A stretch of 64,000 nt of DNA from assembly GCA_964635055.1 (NCBI GenBank), contig CAZWMT010000033.1:4270-68269 (forward strand), in the 5' to 3' direction. Below, one piece after another: positions 24,835 through 33,679 of the stretch (within the stretch, counting starts at the first letter, position 1; each line of letters starts with the position of its first letter). A model generated the notes under the pieces. It searched no databases and was not told where the DNA came from. It saw nothing but the letters and a program-made list of their open reading frames with translations. A program made the translations under genes and the position numbers. The stretch is from JAEUJM01 sp964635055. Its GTDB lineage: Bacteria; Actinomycetota; Acidimicrobiia; Acidimicrobiales; DATDAH01.

Positions 24835-25846
24835 CCTGGACCCCGATGCCCTCCTGTACGTCCTTCATGATCGACCCCTCCGGATCGAAGAACTCCGCCA
24901 TGACGTCGGTCCAGCCGCCGAAGTCGTCGATGTTGGCGATGGCGACGTCGGTGGGGAACTCGTAGCCCTCGGGCGGGGTGACGCCGTCCTCGATCACCGG
25001 GCGGTAGCCGTTGTCGGCGAAGATCTGCTGGCCCTCGGGGGTGAACAGGAAGTCGTAGAAGGCCTGCGCCTGCTCGGGGTGCTCGGTGGTCTCGGTGACC
25101 GCCACCGGGTTCTCGATCAGGATCGTCTGCGGCGGGATGATGTAGTCGAGGTCCTCGCCGTTCTGCTGAGCGAAGATGGCCTCGTTCTCGTAGCCGAGGA
25201 GCACGTCGCCGGCGCCGCCGGTGAAGGTCTCGAGTGACTTCCGGGCGCTGTCGTCCTGCACGATGATGTTGGCGTACAGGTCGTTCAGGTACTGGACGGC
25301 CTCGTCCTCGGTGGCTCCCTGCTCGATCTGGCTGGCGTAGGCGGCCATCACGTTCCAACGGGCCCCGCCCGAGGTGAACGGGTTCGGGTTCACCACCTCG
25401 ATGCCGTCCGCGGTCAGGTCCTCCCAGGTCTCGATGCCCTCGGGGTTGCCGTCGCGCACCATGAACACCACGACCGACTCGGTGACGTTGCCGTCGGTGG
25501 GCGTCTGGTCCCAGTCGGCGGCGACGATGTCGTTGTCGACCAGGCGGTTCATGTCGGGCTCGAGCGAGAACTCGACGAGGTCGGCGGGCAGGCCCTGCTC
25601 GGCCACCGCCCGGCTCTGGTCGCCCGAGCTGCCGAACGAGGTCTGGAAGGTGACGCCTTGGCCGGCGTCGGTCTGCTGGAAGGCCTCGGTCAGCTCGCCG
25701 TAGGCCGCCTCGGGCGTGGAGTAGGCCACGATCGCCAATTCGGCGCCGTTGCCGCCGGCGTCGCTGTCACTGTCGCTGCTGCAAGCGGCGACCAGGGCGA
25801 AGGCACTCACGATGGCGGCCAGTGCGATGAGTCGTCGTCTCGACAT
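24824..25846 (-). CDS. Sulfate-binding lipoprotein of the ABC transporter
   Basis: The 340-residue protein has a lipoprotein signal (LVAACSSDSDS) and sulfate-binding-protein blocks: 'FQTSFGSSGDQSRAV', 'NPNPFTSGGARWNVMAAY', 'LLGYENEAIFAQ' and 'GFxYRPV'-like 'NGYRPVIEDG'. It captures sulfate outside the membrane and hands it to CysT/CysW. It is the first gene of the operon. The roughly 130 bp upstream contains an AT-rich island (about 25857-25895), the likely promoter, with only a weak match to the TTCCTA palindrome. Confidence 0.93.
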   Translation of the reverse strand: MSRRRLIALAAIVSAFALVAACSSDSDSDAGGNGAELAIVAYSTPEAAYGELTEAFQQTDAGQGVTFQTSFGSSGDQSRAVAEQGLPADLVEFSLEPDMNRLVDNDIVAADWDQTPTDGNVTESVVVFMVRDGNPEGIETWEDLTADGIEVVNPNPFTSGGARWNVMAAYASQIEQGATEDEAVQYLNDLYANIIVQDDSARKSLETFTGGAGDVLLGYENEAIFAQQNGEDLDYIIPPQTILIENPVAVTETTEHPEQAQAFYDFLFTPEGQQIFADNGYRPVIEDGVTPPEGYEFPTDVAIANIDDFGGWTDVMAEFFDPEGSIMKDVQEGIGVQVES

Positions 25847-25975
25847 GCTCGATCTCCATTTTCTCTAGTGGAATGATCGACAATATAGACAAACGGTGCT
25901 GGAGGCAACTCGGGGCGCGCGGCACCGCCCTCGGGCGGCCGTGGCCTCAGGCGCTCGGCGGGCGGGAGCGGGTGG

Positions 25976-26689
25976 TCAGGCGGGTGGCGGTGGTGGGGGC
26001 GGCGGGGGCGGAGCTGCTGGGGGTCCCGCCGCCTCGGTCGGTGGGGCCGCGCCGCCGGTCACAGGCGCGCCCGCGGCTGCCGCGGCAGGGGCCGCCGGCG
26101 CCCACGCGGCAGGCGCCGCCGCGACCGGCGTCGTGCCGGGGGTGGGTGCGGGGGTGGCCGGGGCCGGCCGGGGCTCGACCTTGCGCAGGTGGTACAGGTA
26201 GATCGCCGCCCCGATGCCGGCCAGCACCAGTCCCCGCAGCAACTCGTTCGCCGCCGCGTAGCGGTTCTGCTGGTCGATCTCGTCGCGGGCGGTGCCCAGG
26301 GCGTCGCGGGCGTCGCTCGTGTCGCCGAAGTCCTGCGACGAGTCCGAGAGGGTGGCGTCGGCCACGTCGATCACCGCGGTGGCGATGCGGGTGACGGGGT
26401 CGCCCTGGTTCAGGTCGGGCGACACCAGGTGGGCGATGCCGAGCACCGCGCCCAGCGCACCCACGGCCATGAGCACGATGCCGACGAAGCAGAGGAAGTA
26501 CAGGTAGACCGGTCGCACCCAACCCGGCGGTGGGAGCGCCGCAGCCGGCGCCGCGCCGGCCGCGGGCGCGGTGGTGGTGGTGGTGGCCGTGACCGCCCCG
26601 CTACCTGCGTCGCCGGGTGCGTCCGACGGCGGGTACCACCGCAGGTCGGACGCCTGCCACCACCCGGGACCTGCCGGTGTGTCGCTCAT
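25976..26689 (-). CDS. Membrane protein with GWWQASD motif and Pro-rich tail
   Basis: From ATG 26689 the product has 237 residues. The N-terminus 'PGWWQASDLRWYPP' is the short aromatic motif seen at the start of many Acidimicrobiia proteins, related to the GWYPDP motif of DUF2510. Two transmembrane helices (about 60-90 and about 155-172) flank a soluble segment of about 65 residues. The last 60 residues are Ala/Pro-rich and end in a polyproline run. Function unknown. Confidence 0.78.
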   Translation of the reverse strand: MSDTPAGPGWWQASDLRWYPPSDAPGDAGSGAVTATTTTTAPAAGAAPAAALPPPGWVRPVYLYFLCFVGIVLMAVGALGAVLGIAHLVSPDLNQGDPVTRIATAVIDVADATLSDSSQDFGDTSDARDALGTARDEIDQQNRYAAANELLRGLVLAGIGAAIYLYHLRKVEPRPAPATPAPTPGTTPVAAAPAAWAPAAPAAAAAGAPVTGGAAPPTEAAGPPAAPPPPPPPPPPA

Positions 26690-26734
26690 CCCCAACCCCC
26701 TCTGCTCGGGATCGGGTCAGCGTAGTACGACCAC

Positions 26735-27880
26735 TCAGCCCGCGGCGGGGGCCGGTACGTGCGAGGGCACGGCGTCCTCCGCGGGCTCGGCCAGCGCCTC
26801 GTCGTAGCTCAGCCAGTGACCGGCGTCGAAGTCGTACAGCTTGCAGTGCCGGGTGTTCGACACGAAGTCGCGGTAGCGCAGCGGCTCGTCGTGGATGACG
26901 CCGGGGAACGCCTCCTCGATGGCGTCGGTGGCCAGCTCGAGGTTGTACATGGGGATGCGCACGTCCACGTGGTGGGGCACGTGGACCATGATCCAGTGCA
27001 CGAAGAAGTTGAACACCGGGTTCACCCGCAGGACGGTGGTGCCCTCCATCTGGCCGTGCCACTTGGTCCACTCGCGGCGCTTCCACCAGCGGATGTCGGG
27101 CTGGATGTGGTGCACGTGCACCAGCGAGCCGATCACGTAGCAGAAGGCCACGAAGGGCAGGACGACGACTCGGGCGACCAGCCAGACCGTGCCCAGGATG
27201 CTGAGGCCGCCGGCGGTCAGGCCGTAGGCGGTGAGGGCCACGCTCGAGGCGACGATGAAGCCCAGCACCACGAACCGGTCGCGGCGGATCTTGCTGGCCC
27301 AGCGCTTGGGCGGCTCGCCCACGGCCATGCGCTTCCACCAGATCTCGCGCAGGTAGTAGATGCCGGCGCCGGCCCAGCTCCACTCGAAGCGGTGGCGGGC
27401 CCGCTGGAAGCCGTTCATGTCGCGGAACTGCTGCGCGGTGTACGGGTGCCAGACGAAGTCGAAGTCCTGGCGCACCGTGTAGTGGTGGTGCACCCGGTTG
27501 TGGCCGAGGCGCCAACCCTCGTACACGTGCCAGCTGGGCAACATGGCGATGTGGCCGACCAGCGACGCCAGGCGCTCGCTCTTGAACAGGGCACCGTGGG
27601 CCGCATCGTGGCCCACGATGAACAGGCCCGACACCGCCAGCGCGGCCAGCACCAGGAACGGCACGACGATCAGCGGGTTGGCGAAGGCGATCAGGCCGGC
27701 GATGGCGATGCCGTAGATCACCAGGTCGCGGGCGAAGTAGGCCAGGCCCTTCCACGTGGGGTTGTCGTAGGCCTCGGCGGGGATGACGTCGAGGACCGGT
27801 CGGAGCGAGCCCCGCTCTTCTTTGACCGGCTTCCCGTCGGGCGCGGGAGCGGACGGGGCAGGCGTCAACGTGGTGGCCAT
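26735..27880 (-). CDS. Membrane fatty acid desaturase
   Basis: A 381-residue integral membrane protein with the three histidine boxes of the di-iron desaturases: 'HDAAHG', 'HNRVHHH' and 'HVPHHVD', with HVHH in a fourth cluster. Hydrophobic pairs lie before box 1 and before box 3. It should introduce a double bond into acyl chains using O2 and reductant. ATG 27880 gives the standard N-terminus. A perfect 20-bp palindrome 10 bp upstream is a likely repressor site, so expression is probably lipid-controlled. Confidence 0.88.
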   Translation of the reverse strand: MATTLTPAPSAPAPDGKPVKEERGSLRPVLDVIPAEAYDNPTWKGLAYFARDLVIYGIAIAGLIAFANPLIVVPFLVLAALAVSGLFIVGHDAAHGALFKSERLASLVGHIAMLPSWHVYEGWRLGHNRVHHHYTVRQDFDFVWHPYTAQQFRDMNGFQRARHRFEWSWAGAGIYYLREIWWKRMAVGEPPKRWASKIRRDRFVVLGFIVASSVALTAYGLTAGGLSILGTVWLVARVVVLPFVAFCYVIGSLVHVHHIQPDIRWWKRREWTKWHGQMEGTTVLRVNPVFNFFVHWIMVHVPHHVDVRIPMYNLELATDAIEEAFPGVIHDEPLRYRDFVSNTRHCKLYDFDAGHWLSYDEALAEPAEDAVPSHVPAPAAG

Positions 27881-27889
27881 GCGGCCCAG

Positions 27890-27909
27890 CCTACCTACCG
27901 GTAGGTAGG
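27890..27909. promoter_or_regulatory. Perfect 20-bp palindromic operator
   Basis: CCTACCTACCGGTAGGTAGG reads the same on both strands. It lies 10 bp upstream of the desaturase start and 90 bp upstream of the secreted protein at 28000. The form is typical of TetR-family operators of lipid genes. No TetR gene lies in this window. Confidence 0.7.
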
Positions 27910-27999
27910 GAGTCCATCGCGGCCGGGAAGAAGGCGGGTGCGATGTGTCACAGTGGTGCCCGGCAGGGCTTAGGGGCTTGACCGAAGGAGACGTTCGCA

Positions 28000-30828
28000 A
28001 TGCGACAGAGCGCGGCACTGGCGGTCTCGACCGTGGCCACGGTGGTCGCGGCCGGGCTGGCCACCACCGTTCCGGCGGCCGCCGAGGAACCCCCGCCGAT
28101 CACCTCGTTCGCGGTCGGTCCCCCGTTCACCACCAACGCGGTCGTGGCCGGCCCCGACGGCGCGCTGTGGCAGGCCGCGACGGCCCGGGAGGGTCGCCCA
28201 GGGGCCGACCTGGCCCGCTTCGACCCGGCCACCGGCGACGAGACACCCACCGACCTCGCGGGCGTGGGCGGAGCGCTGGCACTGACCTTCACACCGGCCG
28301 GCGACCTGTGGGTGCTGGGCGACCTCGCCGGCGGCACCACCGACCGGCTGGTGCAGGTCGACCCTGGCGACCGCACCGCGCTCGACCAGTTCGACGTGCC
28401 CCGCAGCAACGGTCCCCGGGGGCTCGCCGCCACCGCCGACGGCCACCTCTGGTACGTCACCGACACCGCCGGCGACCCGCTGGTGGAGGTCGATCCGGCC
28501 ACCGACACCGTGACCCGCCATGCCCTCCCGGCGCTGGGCGGCGCCGACCGAGGGTTCGGCACGATCGCACTCGGCCCGGACGGCAACCTCTGGGTGCCGG
28601 TGCTGTTCTCGTCCTCTGACCCCCTGCCCGTCGGATCGGCGCTCGACGACCCCGACGTCCTGGCCCGGATCACACCCGCCGGCACGCTCACCCAGATCGA
28701 CACGGGCGCACAGCTGAGCGGGGTGCTGGCGATGACCGGCGGCGCCGTGTGGTTCGGGGCCTCCACCGGCATCGGGCGGGTCGACCCCGACACGACCGAT
28801 GTCGAGACGTGGCCCGTGGCGCCGGCGGCCTCTGTCGACGCGCTCGCCGCCGGGCCCGACGGGCGCACGTGGTTCAGCGACGGCACCACCCGGGCCCTGG
28901 GCGCGCTCGACCCCGACACCGGGACAGTGACGGTCACGCCCACCCCCGGTGCCCGACCGACCCTCCTCACCACCGACGGCAGCGGCGCGCTCTGGTTCGT
29001 CGACGGCGAGCAATTCCTCGCCCAGGTGGACCCGGCCACCGCCGCGTTCACGGCGAGGGCCCGAGGGGTCCACCGGCCCACCCTCCTGCTCGGCGGCCCC
29101 GACGGGCGGTTGTGGACCGCGTCCGGAGACGGGTTCGTGGTCGGCGCCCTCGATCCCCACGACCCGACGCCGGCCGACCCCGCGGTCGAGGCCCTCCACG
29201 TGGGTCATCCCGTCACCGGCCTGGCCGAGGGTCCCGGCGACACCGTGGTGTTCAGCGCGGCGGACGGCCACGTGGGCCGGATCGACCCGGCCACCCTCGC
29301 CCTGTCCACCTCGGCGACGCCCGGTGTGAGCCAGCCGAGCAGCATCGTCGCCGACGCCGGTGGCGACCTCTGGATCACCGGGTTCACCAACGACACCCTG
29401 GGTGAGATCGACCCCACCACGGGGGCGGTGACGACCCGTCCGAGCGGCGGGGTGGAGGGCCCCGGCGCCCTCGTCGCCGACGGCGCCGGTGGCCTCTGGT
29501 TCACCGGCGAGCTGAACGGCACCCTGGGCGAGCTCGACCCGGCCACGGGTGCCGTGGTCAGCCACTCCACCGGCACCATCACCGATCCGCTCGACGCGGC
29601 CATCACGCCCGACGGCGCCGTCTGGGCCATCGGCCGCAGCGACATCTTCCGCTTCGACCCCACCACCGACACCGGCACCGTGCACCCCACCGGCCTCACG
29701 AACCAACGGGCCGTCGCCGTCGGCCCCGACGGCAACCTCTGGGTCACCGCGCCGCGTCGTGTGGCGCGCATCGACGCCCAGACCGGCGAGGTGACCACCT
29801 TCACCGACCTCTTCCACACCTCCACCAGCACCGCCCAGGGCGAGTGGGGCATCACCACCGGCGGCGACGGCAACCTCTGGGTGGCCACACGCGACGGCGG
29901 GCTGCCCTGGCTCCATCGCGTCAGCATCCCCAATCCGAACCTGACGGTCGCGCTCGAGGCGGAACCCACGTCGGCTGCACCCGGTGACGAGATCACCTAC
30001 ACGGCCACACTCACGAACGTCGGCAACGAGGCCCTCGACGGGGTGGCCGTCACCGACGCCGGGGTTCCCGCCTGCGTCGGCCCCGTCGGCGACGGCACCC
30101 TCGCGCCCGGCACCGCGGCGACGGTCGAGTGCACCCGCACCGCCACGGGGGCCGACGTCGGCGAGGACAGGTCCGACACCGTCACCGCGGACGCCGACCA
30201 GACCGACCCGGTCACCTCTGCGCCCGTGGTCGTCACGGTCGCCTTCCCGCCGCACGGCTACGCCGACGTCCAGCCGTCGGACTACTGGGACGCCCCCGCG
30301 GCATGGGCCCGGTTCAACGCCATCACCCCGGCCAGCGCCAATTTCCGCGGCGCCGATCCCCTCCGCCGTGCCCAGGCCGTCTCGTGGTTCTACGCCATGT
30401 TCGACCGTCCCACGGGCTCGCCTCGCCACCGCTGGTCCGACGTGCCCCGTCAGGCCGACTACAAGCCCGCGCTGCACTGGGCCACCGCCCAGCAACTGGT
30501 CACCGGCTACCCGCACAACCGGTTCAAGCCCGACAAAGCCATCAACCGGGCCCAGTTCACGTGGCTGCTGTGGAACCTGCTCGACCGGCCCGACGCCGGC
30601 GACCACACCCACCCGTTCACCGACGTCCCCGACGGCGCCTGGTACGACGAGGCGCTCGACTGGGCCGACAGCGTCGGGATGGCCGCCGTCCCCGGCGGCG
30701 GCACCGCCTTCAGCCCCAAGGCACCCGTGTCGCGCGCCGAGGCGCTCACCGCCGCCCATCACGTCGCCGACACCCCCGACCTCTGGGCCGCCTACGACGG
30801 CACCCCGCCGGCGACCGTCCTCTTCTGA
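28000..30828 (+). CDS. Secreted beta-propeller protein with DUF11-like and SLH domains
   Basis: The 942-residue protein has a signal peptide (cleavage near AAA-EEPPP). About 620 residues of repeated 'GPDGxLW', 'DPATG' blades follow, as in virginiamycin-B-lyase-type propellers. A DUF11-like beta-sandwich (about 645-750, 'PGDEITYTATLTNVGNEALDGVAVTD') and three C-terminal S-layer-homology modules (about 755-930, 'YADVQPSDYWDAPAAWARFN', 'GYPHNRFKPDKAINRAQF', 'FTDVPDGAWYDEALDWA') complete it. It is probably held on the cell wall by the SLH modules. Lyase activity is not claimed, since propellers of this type have many roles. Confidence 0.85.
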   Translation: MRQSAALAVSTVATVVAAGLATTVPAAAEEPPPITSFAVGPPFTTNAVVAGPDGALWQAATAREGRPGADLARFDPATGDETPTDLAGVGGALALTFTPAGDLWVLGDLAGGTTDRLVQVDPGDRTALDQFDVPRSNGPRGLAATADGHLWYVTDTAGDPLVEVDPATDTVTRHALPALGGADRGFGTIALGPDGNLWVPVLFSSSDPLPVGSALDDPDVLARITPAGTLTQIDTGAQLSGVLAMTGGAVWFGASTGIGRVDPDTTDVETWPVAPAASVDALAAGPDGRTWFSDGTTRALGALDPDTGTVTVTPTPGARPTLLTTDGSGALWFVDGEQFLAQVDPATAAFTARARGVHRPTLLLGGPDGRLWTASGDGFVVGALDPHDPTPADPAVEALHVGHPVTGLAEGPGDTVVFSAADGHVGRIDPATLALSTSATPGVSQPSSIVADAGGDLWITGFTNDTLGEIDPTTGAVTTRPSGGVEGPGALVADGAGGLWFTGELNGTLGELDPATGAVVSHSTGTITDPLDAAITPDGAVWAIGRSDIFRFDPTTDTGTVHPTGLTNQRAVAVGPDGNLWVTAPRRVARIDAQTGEVTTFTDLFHTSTSTAQGEWGITTGGDGNLWVATRDGGLPWLHRVSIPNPNLTVALEAEPTSAAPGDEITYTATLTNVGNEALDGVAVTDAGVPACVGPVGDGTLAPGTAATVECTRTATGADVGEDRSDTVTADADQTDPVTSAPVVVTVAFPPHGYADVQPSDYWDAPAAWARFNAITPASANFRGADPLRRAQAVSWFYAMFDRPTGSPRHRWSDVPRQADYKPALHWATAQQLVTGYPHNRFKPDKAINRAQFTWLLWNLLDRPDAGDHTHPFTDVPDGAWYDEALDWADSVGMAAVPGGGTAFSPKAPVSRAEALTAAHHVADTPDLWAAYDGTPPATVLF

Positions 30829-30938
30829 TCCGGGCGCCGATCGCACCTGGCCTGACCCGGCCCGACCGGCCTCGCCCGACCGACCTGCCCCACCGACCTG
30901 ATCCGACCCCGACCTGATCCGACGCGGACCGCCGGCGA

Positions 30939-31015
30939 CCTGGTCGGCCTGGTCGGCCTGTCGGCCTGGTCGGCCTGTCGGCCTGGTCGGCCTGGTCGGC
31001 CTGGTCGGCCTGGCC
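30939..31015 (+). repeat. Short tandem repeat, unit CCTGGTCGG
   Basis: About eight units of the 9-mer CCTGGTCGG, two of them shortened to CCTGTCGG. The preceding 80 nt are rich in the complementary CCGACC words, so the transcript could fold into a large hairpin between the SLH gene and the DNA ligase gene, possibly serving as a terminator. Confidence 0.8.
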
Positions 31016-31060
31016 GAACCGGCACGAGCCGCCCACGCCGGCCGTCCGTATCCTGGCGCC

Positions 31061-32098
31061 ATGGCGCCGCTGCCCCGGTCGGTGAAGCCGATGAAGGCGG
31101 TGCTGGGCAACGAACTGCCCCACGACGACCCCGACGACCCGGCGTGGGCCTACGAGCTGAAGTGGGACGGCATGCGGGTGCTGGCCTACGTCGACCCCGC
31201 CGCCGACCCGCCGGTGCGGCTCGAGAGCAGCAACGGCCGCGACGTGACCGCCAGCTTCCCCGAGCTGGCCGGCCTGGTCGACGCCGCCTGCGGGCGGCCG
31301 GCGGTGTTCGACGGCGAGGTGGTGGCCTTCGCCGGCGGCCGGCCCAGCTTCGGGCGACTACAGCAGCGCATGCACCTCACCAAGGCCGTCGAGGTGGCCC
31401 GCCGCCGCGCCGAGGTGCCGGTGCTCTACGAGATCTTCGACCTGCTGCACTTCGACGGCACCGACACCACCGCACTGCCCTACACCGACCGTCGACGCTT
31501 GCTGACCGCGTTGCTGGAGGAGGCCGAGGAGACCGAGGCGGGCGGCGGGCGGTGCTGGGCGCTCACGTCGAGCCACGACGACGGGCAGGCCCTGTACGAC
31601 GCGGCCGAGGCCGAGGGGCTCGAGGGGGTGATGGCCAAGCGCCGGGCCGGCCCCTACGAGGCGGGCCGGCGCTCGTCGAATTGGCGCAAGGTGAAGGTGC
31701 GCCTGGAGCAGGAGCTGGTGGTGGGCGGCTGGCTGACCGGCGAGGGGGCCAGGGCCAACCGCATGGGCGCGCTGCTGGTGGGCTACCACGACGCCGAGGC
31801 CCCGGATCGCCCGCTGCGCTACGCGGGGCGGGTGGGCACCGGGTTCACCGACGCCGAGCTCACCCGGCTGGGCGCCCTGCTGGAGGAACGGGCGGCCGCC
31901 ACCTGCCCGTTCGACCCGCCGCCGCCCCGTCCCGTGGCCCGGGTGGCCCACTGGGTGGTGCCCGACCTGGTGGCTCAGGTGGCCTTCGGGGAGTGGACCA
32001 GCGACGGCATCCTGCGCCACCCGTCCTACCTGGGCCAACGCGAGGACAAGGCGGCCGCTGAGGTGGTGCGCGAGGTGCCGGTGCGCGCCGACCCGTGA
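31061..32098 (+). CDS. ATP-dependent DNA ligase (LigC-like)
   Basis: The 345-residue ligase has the nucleotidyl-lysine motif I 'YELKWDGMR', motif III 'LYEIFDLLHFDG', motif IV 'EGVMAKRRAGPYEAGRRSSNWRKVK' (IV-V) and a C-terminal OB fold ('LVVGGWLTGEGARANRMGALLVGY'). Length and order match stand-alone actinobacterial LigC enzymes of short-patch or end-joining repair. No Ku or polymerase gene is adjacent. Confidence 0.9.
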   Translation: MAPLPRSVKPMKAVLGNELPHDDPDDPAWAYELKWDGMRVLAYVDPAADPPVRLESSNGRDVTASFPELAGLVDAACGRPAVFDGEVVAFAGGRPSFGRLQQRMHLTKAVEVARRRAEVPVLYEIFDLLHFDGTDTTALPYTDRRRLLTALLEEAEETEAGGGRCWALTSSHDDGQALYDAAEAEGLEGVMAKRRAGPYEAGRRSSNWRKVKVRLEQELVVGGWLTGEGARANRMGALLVGYHDAEAPDRPLRYAGRVGTGFTDAELTRLGALLEERAAATCPFDPPPPRPVARVAHWVVPDLVAQVAFGEWTSDGILRHPSYLGQREDKAAAEVVREVPVRADP

Positions 32099-32122
32099 CC
32101 CGGGTGGGAAGCTGACAACAGC

Positions 32123-32503
32123 GTGACGACGACGAGCGACGAGATCCGGCTGGAGATCCCGGCCCAACCCGAGTACGGGCGCCTGGCCCGCGTCACCGTC
32201 GCCGGCCTGGCGCTGCGCCTCGGGTTCGCGCACACGGAGGTGGAGGACCTGCGCCTCGCGGTGGACGAGGGCCTCATCCTGCTGCTCGACGGCTCGGGCC
32301 ACGACGGCGAGGTGGAGGTGCTCTACCGGCTGCTCGGCGATGCCATCGAGGTGGAGCTCACCGCCGACCTGGGCCGCCGGGTCCCGGCCCCGAGCAACGA
32401 GGCCATCGACCGCTTCCAGCGCATGGTGGCCGACCTGGTCGATGTGGCCGTGGCCGACCCTGCCAAACGCACGGTGCGGTTCCGCAAGAAGCGGCGTGTC
32501 TGA
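32123..32503 (+). CDS. RsbW-like ATP-binding regulatory protein
   Basis: The 126-residue protein resembles the GHKL ATPase domain of anti-sigma kinases, with 'IRLEIPAQPEYGRLARVTVAGLA' and 'VEDLRLAVDEGLILLLDG'. The N-box Asn expected a few residues after AVDE is absent, so kinase activity is doubtful. No sigma or anti-anti-sigma gene is adjacent. GTG start, 24 nt after the ligase gene. Confidence 0.7.
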   Translation: MTTTSDEIRLEIPAQPEYGRLARVTVAGLALRLGFAHTEVEDLRLAVDEGLILLLDGSGHDGEVEVLYRLLGDAIEVELTADLGRRVPAPSNEAIDRFQRMVADLVDVAVADPAKRTVRFRKKRRV

Positions 32504-32523
32504 ACGCTCTTCGGCTGATCCAG

Positions 32524-32958
32524 TCAGCCGGTGTGGCCCCAGCCGCCCTCACCGCGGTGGGTCTCGTCCAGCGCCGCCACCTCGCGGAACACGGCGTGCT
32601 CCACCCTCTGGATCACCAGTTGGGCGATTCGGTCGCCCCGCTCGACGGTGTAGTGCGAGCTCGAGTCGGTGTTGACCAGCAACACGATGAGCTCACCGCG
32701 GTAGCCCGAGTCGATCAGACCGGGGGTGTTGAGGCAGGTCACCCCGTGCTTGAGGGCCAGGCCGCTACGGGGTTGGATGAACCCGGCGTAGCCCTCGGGG
32801 ATGGCCACTGCCACGCCGGTGGGCACCTGGGCCCGGCCGTTGCGGGGCTGCAGCACCACCCGTTCACGGGCCAGCAGGTCGACGCCGGCGTCGCCCGGCC
32901 GGGCGTACGCGGGGACGGGCAGGTCGGGATCGAGGCGGACCAGTGGCACGTCGAGCAC
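32524..32958 (-). CDS. dut: dUTP diphosphatase
   Basis: From GTG 32958 the product has 144 residues with all five dUTPase motifs: 1 'PGDAGVDLLA', 2 'PRSGLA', 3 'GLIDSGYRGEL', 4 'GDRIAQLVI' and 5 'RGEGGWGHTG'. It hydrolyses dUTP to dUMP and pyrophosphate as a homotrimer. The start is set by the 'VPLVRLDPDLPVPAYARPGDAG' N-terminus. Confidence 0.95.
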   Translation of the reverse strand: MLDVPLVRLDPDLPVPAYARPGDAGVDLLARERVVLQPRNGRAQVPTGVAVAIPEGYAGFIQPRSGLALKHGVTCLNTPGLIDSGYRGELIVLLVNTDSSSHYTVERGDRIAQLVIQRVEHAVFREVAALDETHRGEGGWGHTG

Positions 32959-32985
32959 GCGCCGATCGTACGAGCCGGCCGGCCA

Positions 32986-33075
32986 TTGAGGCTGTCGGTG
33001 CCACCGCTGTCGGTGCGCCGGCGAGCGCAACGGTGGCCCGAGCGGCCCAGACGACCCCTTGAGGCTGTCGGTGCC
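32986..33075. repeat. 17-bp direct repeat pair between dut and the Uma2 gene
   Basis: TTGAGGCTGTCGGTGCC occurs at 32986-33002 and again at 33059-33075, 73 bp apart, with a partial third copy (GCTGTCGGTGC) at 33006-33016. It lies in the divergent promoter region of dut and the Uma2-family gene. The role is unknown. Confidence 0.6.
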
Positions 33076-33093
33076 CCTGGGTACCGTGCCAAG

Positions 33094-33645
33094 GTGACCT
33101 CGGTGCTCCCGGACCAGCGCAGCGGCTTCACCATCGACGACCTCGCCGACTTCCCCTCGGACGGCAACCGCTACGAGTTGATCGAGGGGAGCCTGCACGT
33201 GACGCCGGCACCGATCTGGAACCACCAACGCATCGTCGTGAACTTCGTGCGCACCCTTGCCGCGGCGTGCCCGCCGGACCGGGAGGTGCTGGTCGCCCCG
33301 TTCGACGTCGTCCTCGGGCCCGACACCATGGTCGAGCCCGACGTGTTGGTCACGCTCCCGGCGCCGGGCGAGACCAAGCGCCTCGAGGGCCCGCCCCTCC
33401 TGGTGGTCGAGGTCCTCTCCCCCACCACCCGCCTCTACGACCTCGGAACCAAGATGATGGCGTACCAGGAGGCCGGGGTCCCCGCCCACTGGGCGTTCGA
33501 TCCACTGGTGCCCAGCCTCACCGAGCGACGGTGGGACGGCGACGACGAGGCCGTCCGCATCATCGAGGGCGACGACGAGGGCTCCTTCGACTGGCCCTTC
33601 CCCGTCACCGTCGTTCCCGCACGGCTCCTCTTGGCCAACGGCTGA
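33094..33645 (+). CDS. Uma2-family endonuclease-like protein
   Basis: The 183-residue protein contains 'RYELIEGSLHVTPAPIWNHQRIVVNFVRTL', 'PFDVVLGPDTMVEPDVLV' and 'LLVVEVLSPTTRLYDLGTKMMAYQEAGVPAHWAFDP'. This is the PD-(D/E)XK-type restriction-endonuclease-like fold of Uma2 (DUF820) proteins with the E..D..E-x-L core. The biological role of the family is unclear. GTG start. Confidence 0.87.
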   Translation: MTSVLPDQRSGFTIDDLADFPSDGNRYELIEGSLHVTPAPIWNHQRIVVNFVRTLAAACPPDREVLVAPFDVVLGPDTMVEPDVLVTLPAPGETKRLEGPPLLVVEVLSPTTRLYDLGTKMMAYQEAGVPAHWAFDPLVPSLTERRWDGDDEAVRIIEGDDEGSFDWPFPVTVVPARLLLANG

Positions 33646-33679
33646 CCGCGGGGCGGGCCGTCTCCCGTACAGTCAGCTG

